Shown: positions 40,083 to 41,980 of the stretch, one piece after another
Layout: each line of letters starts with the position of its first letter
How positions within the stretch are numbered: the first letter of the stretch is position 1
From: DASRCB01 sp035653295
GTDB taxonomy: Bacteria; Acidobacteriota; Terriglobia; Bryobacterales; Bryobacteraceae
Assembly (NCBI GenBank): GCA_035653295.1
Contig: DASRCB010000152.1
Span: 1-41,980 of the forward strand
Length of the DNA: 41,980 nt
Reading direction: 5' to 3'
Program-made: the position numbers and the translations under genes
The notes under the pieces: generated by a model
The model's database searches: none
What the model saw: the letters and a program-made list of their open reading frames with translations, nothing else
Told to the model about the DNA's origin: nothing

Positions 40083-41474
40083 ATGAGACTCGCCGTACCT
40101 CTCGCGCTGTTCGCGCTTCCGTTCCTTTGCCTCGCCGCTTCGAATCTGCCGCCCGAAGCCGACCAGCGCCTGGCGCACGACATTTACAGGGAGATGGTCG
40201 AGATCAACTCCGGATACACCACCGGCGCGACGACGCCCGTCGTGGACGCCGTCGCCAGGCGGCTGCGCGACGCCGGGTTTTCCGAGAGCGACATTTTCAT
40301 CGGCGGCGTCATACCGCGAAAGGCCAACCTTGTGGTGCGCTATCGCGGGACCGGCGGCGCGCGCCCCATCCTGCTTCTGGCGCACCTCGATGTGGTGGAA
40401 GCGAAGCGCGACGACTGGAGCACCGACCCATTCGTGCTCACCGAAAAGGACGGCTACTTCTATGGCCGCGGCACGTCGGACGATAAAGCCCAGGCGGCGG
40501 TTTGGATCGCGAACCTGATCCGCTACAAGCGTGAAGGGTATCGTTCTCAGCGGGACATCATCGTGGCCCTGACCGCCGACGAAGAGGGCGGAGGTCCATA
40601 CAATGGCGTTCGCTGGCTGCTGGCCAATCACCGCGACCTGATCGACGCAGATTTCGCGCTGAACGAAGGCGGCAATGGCGAACTGCTGCACGGCAAACCG
40701 GTTTCGAACGACCTTCAGGCCGCTGAGAAGTGGTATCTGGATCTCCGCCTGGAGGTGCGCAACAAGGGCGGCCACAGTTCGCAGCCGACTCCCGACAACG
40801 CCATCTACCACCTGGCCAACGCCCTGGTGCGCATCAGCCAGCTCGGTTTTCCGCTGAAGACCAATGAAGTCACACGGGCCTATTTCGTCGGCATGGCGAA
40901 GATCGATAAAACCGCCGAGGCTGCCGACCTGGCCAAAGTGGCGCAGAACGATGCTGACGCCATGAAACGCATCGCCGCCGCTTCCACCGCCTGGAACTCC
41001 ATGCTGCGCACCACCTGTGTCGCGACCACGATCGAGGGCGGGCACGCCTTCAATGCCCTGCCCCAGCTTGCTGCCGCGAACGTGAACTGCCGCGTGCTGC
41101 CGGAGGATTCTCTCGACGACGTCCTCGGCGCCATTCGGGGCGCCATTGCAGACGATCAGGTGAAGGTCACCGTTCGGCAGAAGGAGGAAAACTCGGCGGC
41201 GTCTCCGCTGCGGCCGGACATTATGCGGGCCATGACGCGCCTCTCGGATATCATGTGGCCGGGCGCCGTCGTTCTACCGGTCATGAGCACCGGGGCCACG
41301 GATGGCCGCATGCTGCGCGCCGCCGGCATTCCGACCTACGGCGTACGCGGCATGTTCATCGAGCGCGACGACTACCGCGCGCACGGCCGGGACGAGCGCC
41401 TGCTGGTGAGATCGTTCTACGAGGGCCAGACGTTCCTGTACGAACTGGTCAAAGAGCTGGCAGCGGGCCGTTAG
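40083..41474 (+). CDS. Secreted M20-family metallopeptidase
   Basis: 463 residues with a signal peptide (MRLAVPLALFALPFLCLAA). Zinc-site residues: His101 and Asp103 in LLLAHLDVVEA, Asp133 in GRGTSDDKA, Glu167/168 in TADEEGGG, and the late histidine in RAHGRDERL. A dimerisation domain is inserted in the middle (KWYLDLRLEVRNKGGHSSQP). It should cleave small peptides or acylated amino acids in the periplasm. The stop codon abuts that of the next gene (TAGCTA across the junction). Confidence 0.93.
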   Translation: MRLAVPLALFALPFLCLAASNLPPEADQRLAHDIYREMVEINSGYTTGATTPVVDAVARRLRDAGFSESDIFIGGVIPRKANLVVRYRGTGGARPILLLAHLDVVEAKRDDWSTDPFVLTEKDGYFYGRGTSDDKAQAAVWIANLIRYKREGYRSQRDIIVALTADEEGGGPYNGVRWLLANHRDLIDADFALNEGGNGELLHGKPVSNDLQAAEKWYLDLRLEVRNKGGHSSQPTPDNAIYHLANALVRISQLGFPLKTNEVTRAYFVGMAKIDKTAEAADLAKVAQNDADAMKRIAAASTAWNSMLRTTCVATTIEGGHAFNALPQLAAANVNCRVLPEDSLDDVLGAIRGAIADDQVKVTVRQKEENSAASPLRPDIMRAMTRLSDIMWPGAVVLPVMSTGATDGRMLRAAGIPTYGVRGMFIERDDYRAHGRDERLLVRSFYEGQTFLYELVKELAAGR

Positions 41475-41980
41475 CTACGGGCGCGCGACGCGCAGCGCGA
41501 CGATGTGGCTCTGCACCGGAACGCCCTCTTTGACGTCCACGTGCAGCACCGCTTCGAATGGGCGCACGCCGGTTGGAGTGCTGCCGGCCCGGTTCAGCAG
41601 CCCGCGGACACTCGACTCGCGGCAGACGTATTCCACCGCGGCCTGCGTACCCAGTGTCGTGGTGCCCGCCAGAATGAGCACGTGATAGGCGGGATTCAGC
41701 CCAGCCACCAGCGCCACCACCGCGTAGTCCTCGGTCAGGGGCACCTGGCTTCCCAGCCATGCCTGTGGCTCTCCCGCCTGTGGATGAACATTGACGATGC
41801 TCACGTCGCCTTTGCGCGGCCCGTCGGCAACCGTGCGGAACTGGAACTCGGTTGTGCTGGGCACGTCGCGGAGGGTGAGATTCTCACTGGGCGAGCCCAC
41901 GAAGATCAGGTCATTGTTCTTCACGTCATCCAGCGATAGGAGCCGCCCCCGTTTAATACGGAGCGGATGGTTCAGCGCGC
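41475..41980 (-). CDS. C-terminal part of a larger protein (runs off right edge); acidobacterial C-terminal domain
   Basis: About 167 residues, open to the right edge; the frame continues past a GTG at 41924, so that is not the real start. The segment RGRLLSLDDVKNNDLIFVG, then SPSENL, ...VHPQAGEPQAWLG, DYAVVALVAGLNP and ILAGTTTLGTQAAVEYV fits a C-terminal domain I associate with acidobacterial winged-helix/TPR regulators. The N-terminal part, which would settle the family, is outside the window. Confidence 0.6.
   Translation of the reverse strand, partial: ALNHPLRIKRGRLLSLDDVKNNDLIFVGSPSENLTLRDVPSTTEFQFRTVADGPRKGDVSIVNVHPQAGEPQAWLGSQVPLTEDYAVVALVAGLNPAYHVLILAGTTTLGTQAAVEYVCRESSVRGLLNRAGSTPTGVRPFEAVLHVDVKEGVPVQSHIVALRVARP

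Noticed and set aside
1..41980. tRNA or rRNA genes, CRISPR arrays, insertion sequences, phage genes
   Set aside because: No cloverleaf-like segment, regular repeat-spacer pattern, transposase or integrase was seen in any gap or frame.

Overview
The window looks like chromosomal DNA from an Acidobacteriota bacterium, most likely close to Bryobacterales/'Candidatus Solibacter'. This rests on gene content and high GC, not on a search. The clearest signs are two MacB/FtsX-type permeases of the acidobacterial 'ADOP' kind, one behind its own PadR repressor gene, a secreted type-B carboxylesterase, and several lineage-style proteins of unknown role (a TPR-carrying glycosyltransferase-C-like membrane protein, a Cys-rich possible DNA-binding protein, a pseudokinase). 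Genes are dense and lie on both strands in one- to three-gene units. I see no rRNA, tRNA, CRISPR array, insertion sequence or prophage, and no stretch over 300 bases without a gene.

Layout. 1-111: start of a PP2C phosphatase leaving the left edge. 305-1969: small membrane protein, GNAT acetyltransferase, DUF4440-like protein. 1975-6485: carboxylesterase, first ADOP permease, exported cupin. 6585-10619: glgC, an ABC exporter, a DUF72 protein. 10827-13097: an unusual operon of two trypsin-like PDZ proteases without signal peptides, followed by a LuxR/NarL regulator with a degenerate receiver. 13215-15832: DUF1326 protein and a large TPR/glycosyltransferase-C-like membrane protein whose true start lacks an ordinary start codon. 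15836-18997: AAA ATPase, Tat-exported sugar isomerase-like protein, SDR. 19061-23969: uvrA, a pseudokinase-NTF2 fusion and a DUF2382 protein on one strand. 24095-27082: second ADOP permease, PadR and its palindromic operator. 27197-30514: ALDH7-type dehydrogenase, a small unknown, a kinase-less sensor, and an orphan RecA-like protein.

30584-34595 is the metabolic core: malate synthase (aceB) divergent from isocitrate lyase (aceA), which is followed two bases later by a class II fructose-1,6-bisphosphatase (glpX). Together they form a glyoxylate-bypass-plus-gluconeogenesis module for growth on acetate or fatty acids. A tandem direct repeat in the aceB/aceA gap is a candidate operator. 34622-41980: aldo/keto reductase, the Cys-rich unknown facing a small XRE-type regulator, glyA coupled to a glycosyltransferase by a TGAATG junction, a compact PilZ protein with intact c-di-GMP motifs, a NIPSNAP-like protein, a secreted M20 peptidase, and the C-terminal part of an acidobacterial protein leaving the right edge.

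The best candidates for something undescribed are the cytosolic twin-protease/pseudo-receiver operon, the pseudokinase-NTF2 plus DUF2382 pair, and the Cys-rich protein/XRE divergon. Their functions are inferred from family membership and context only.
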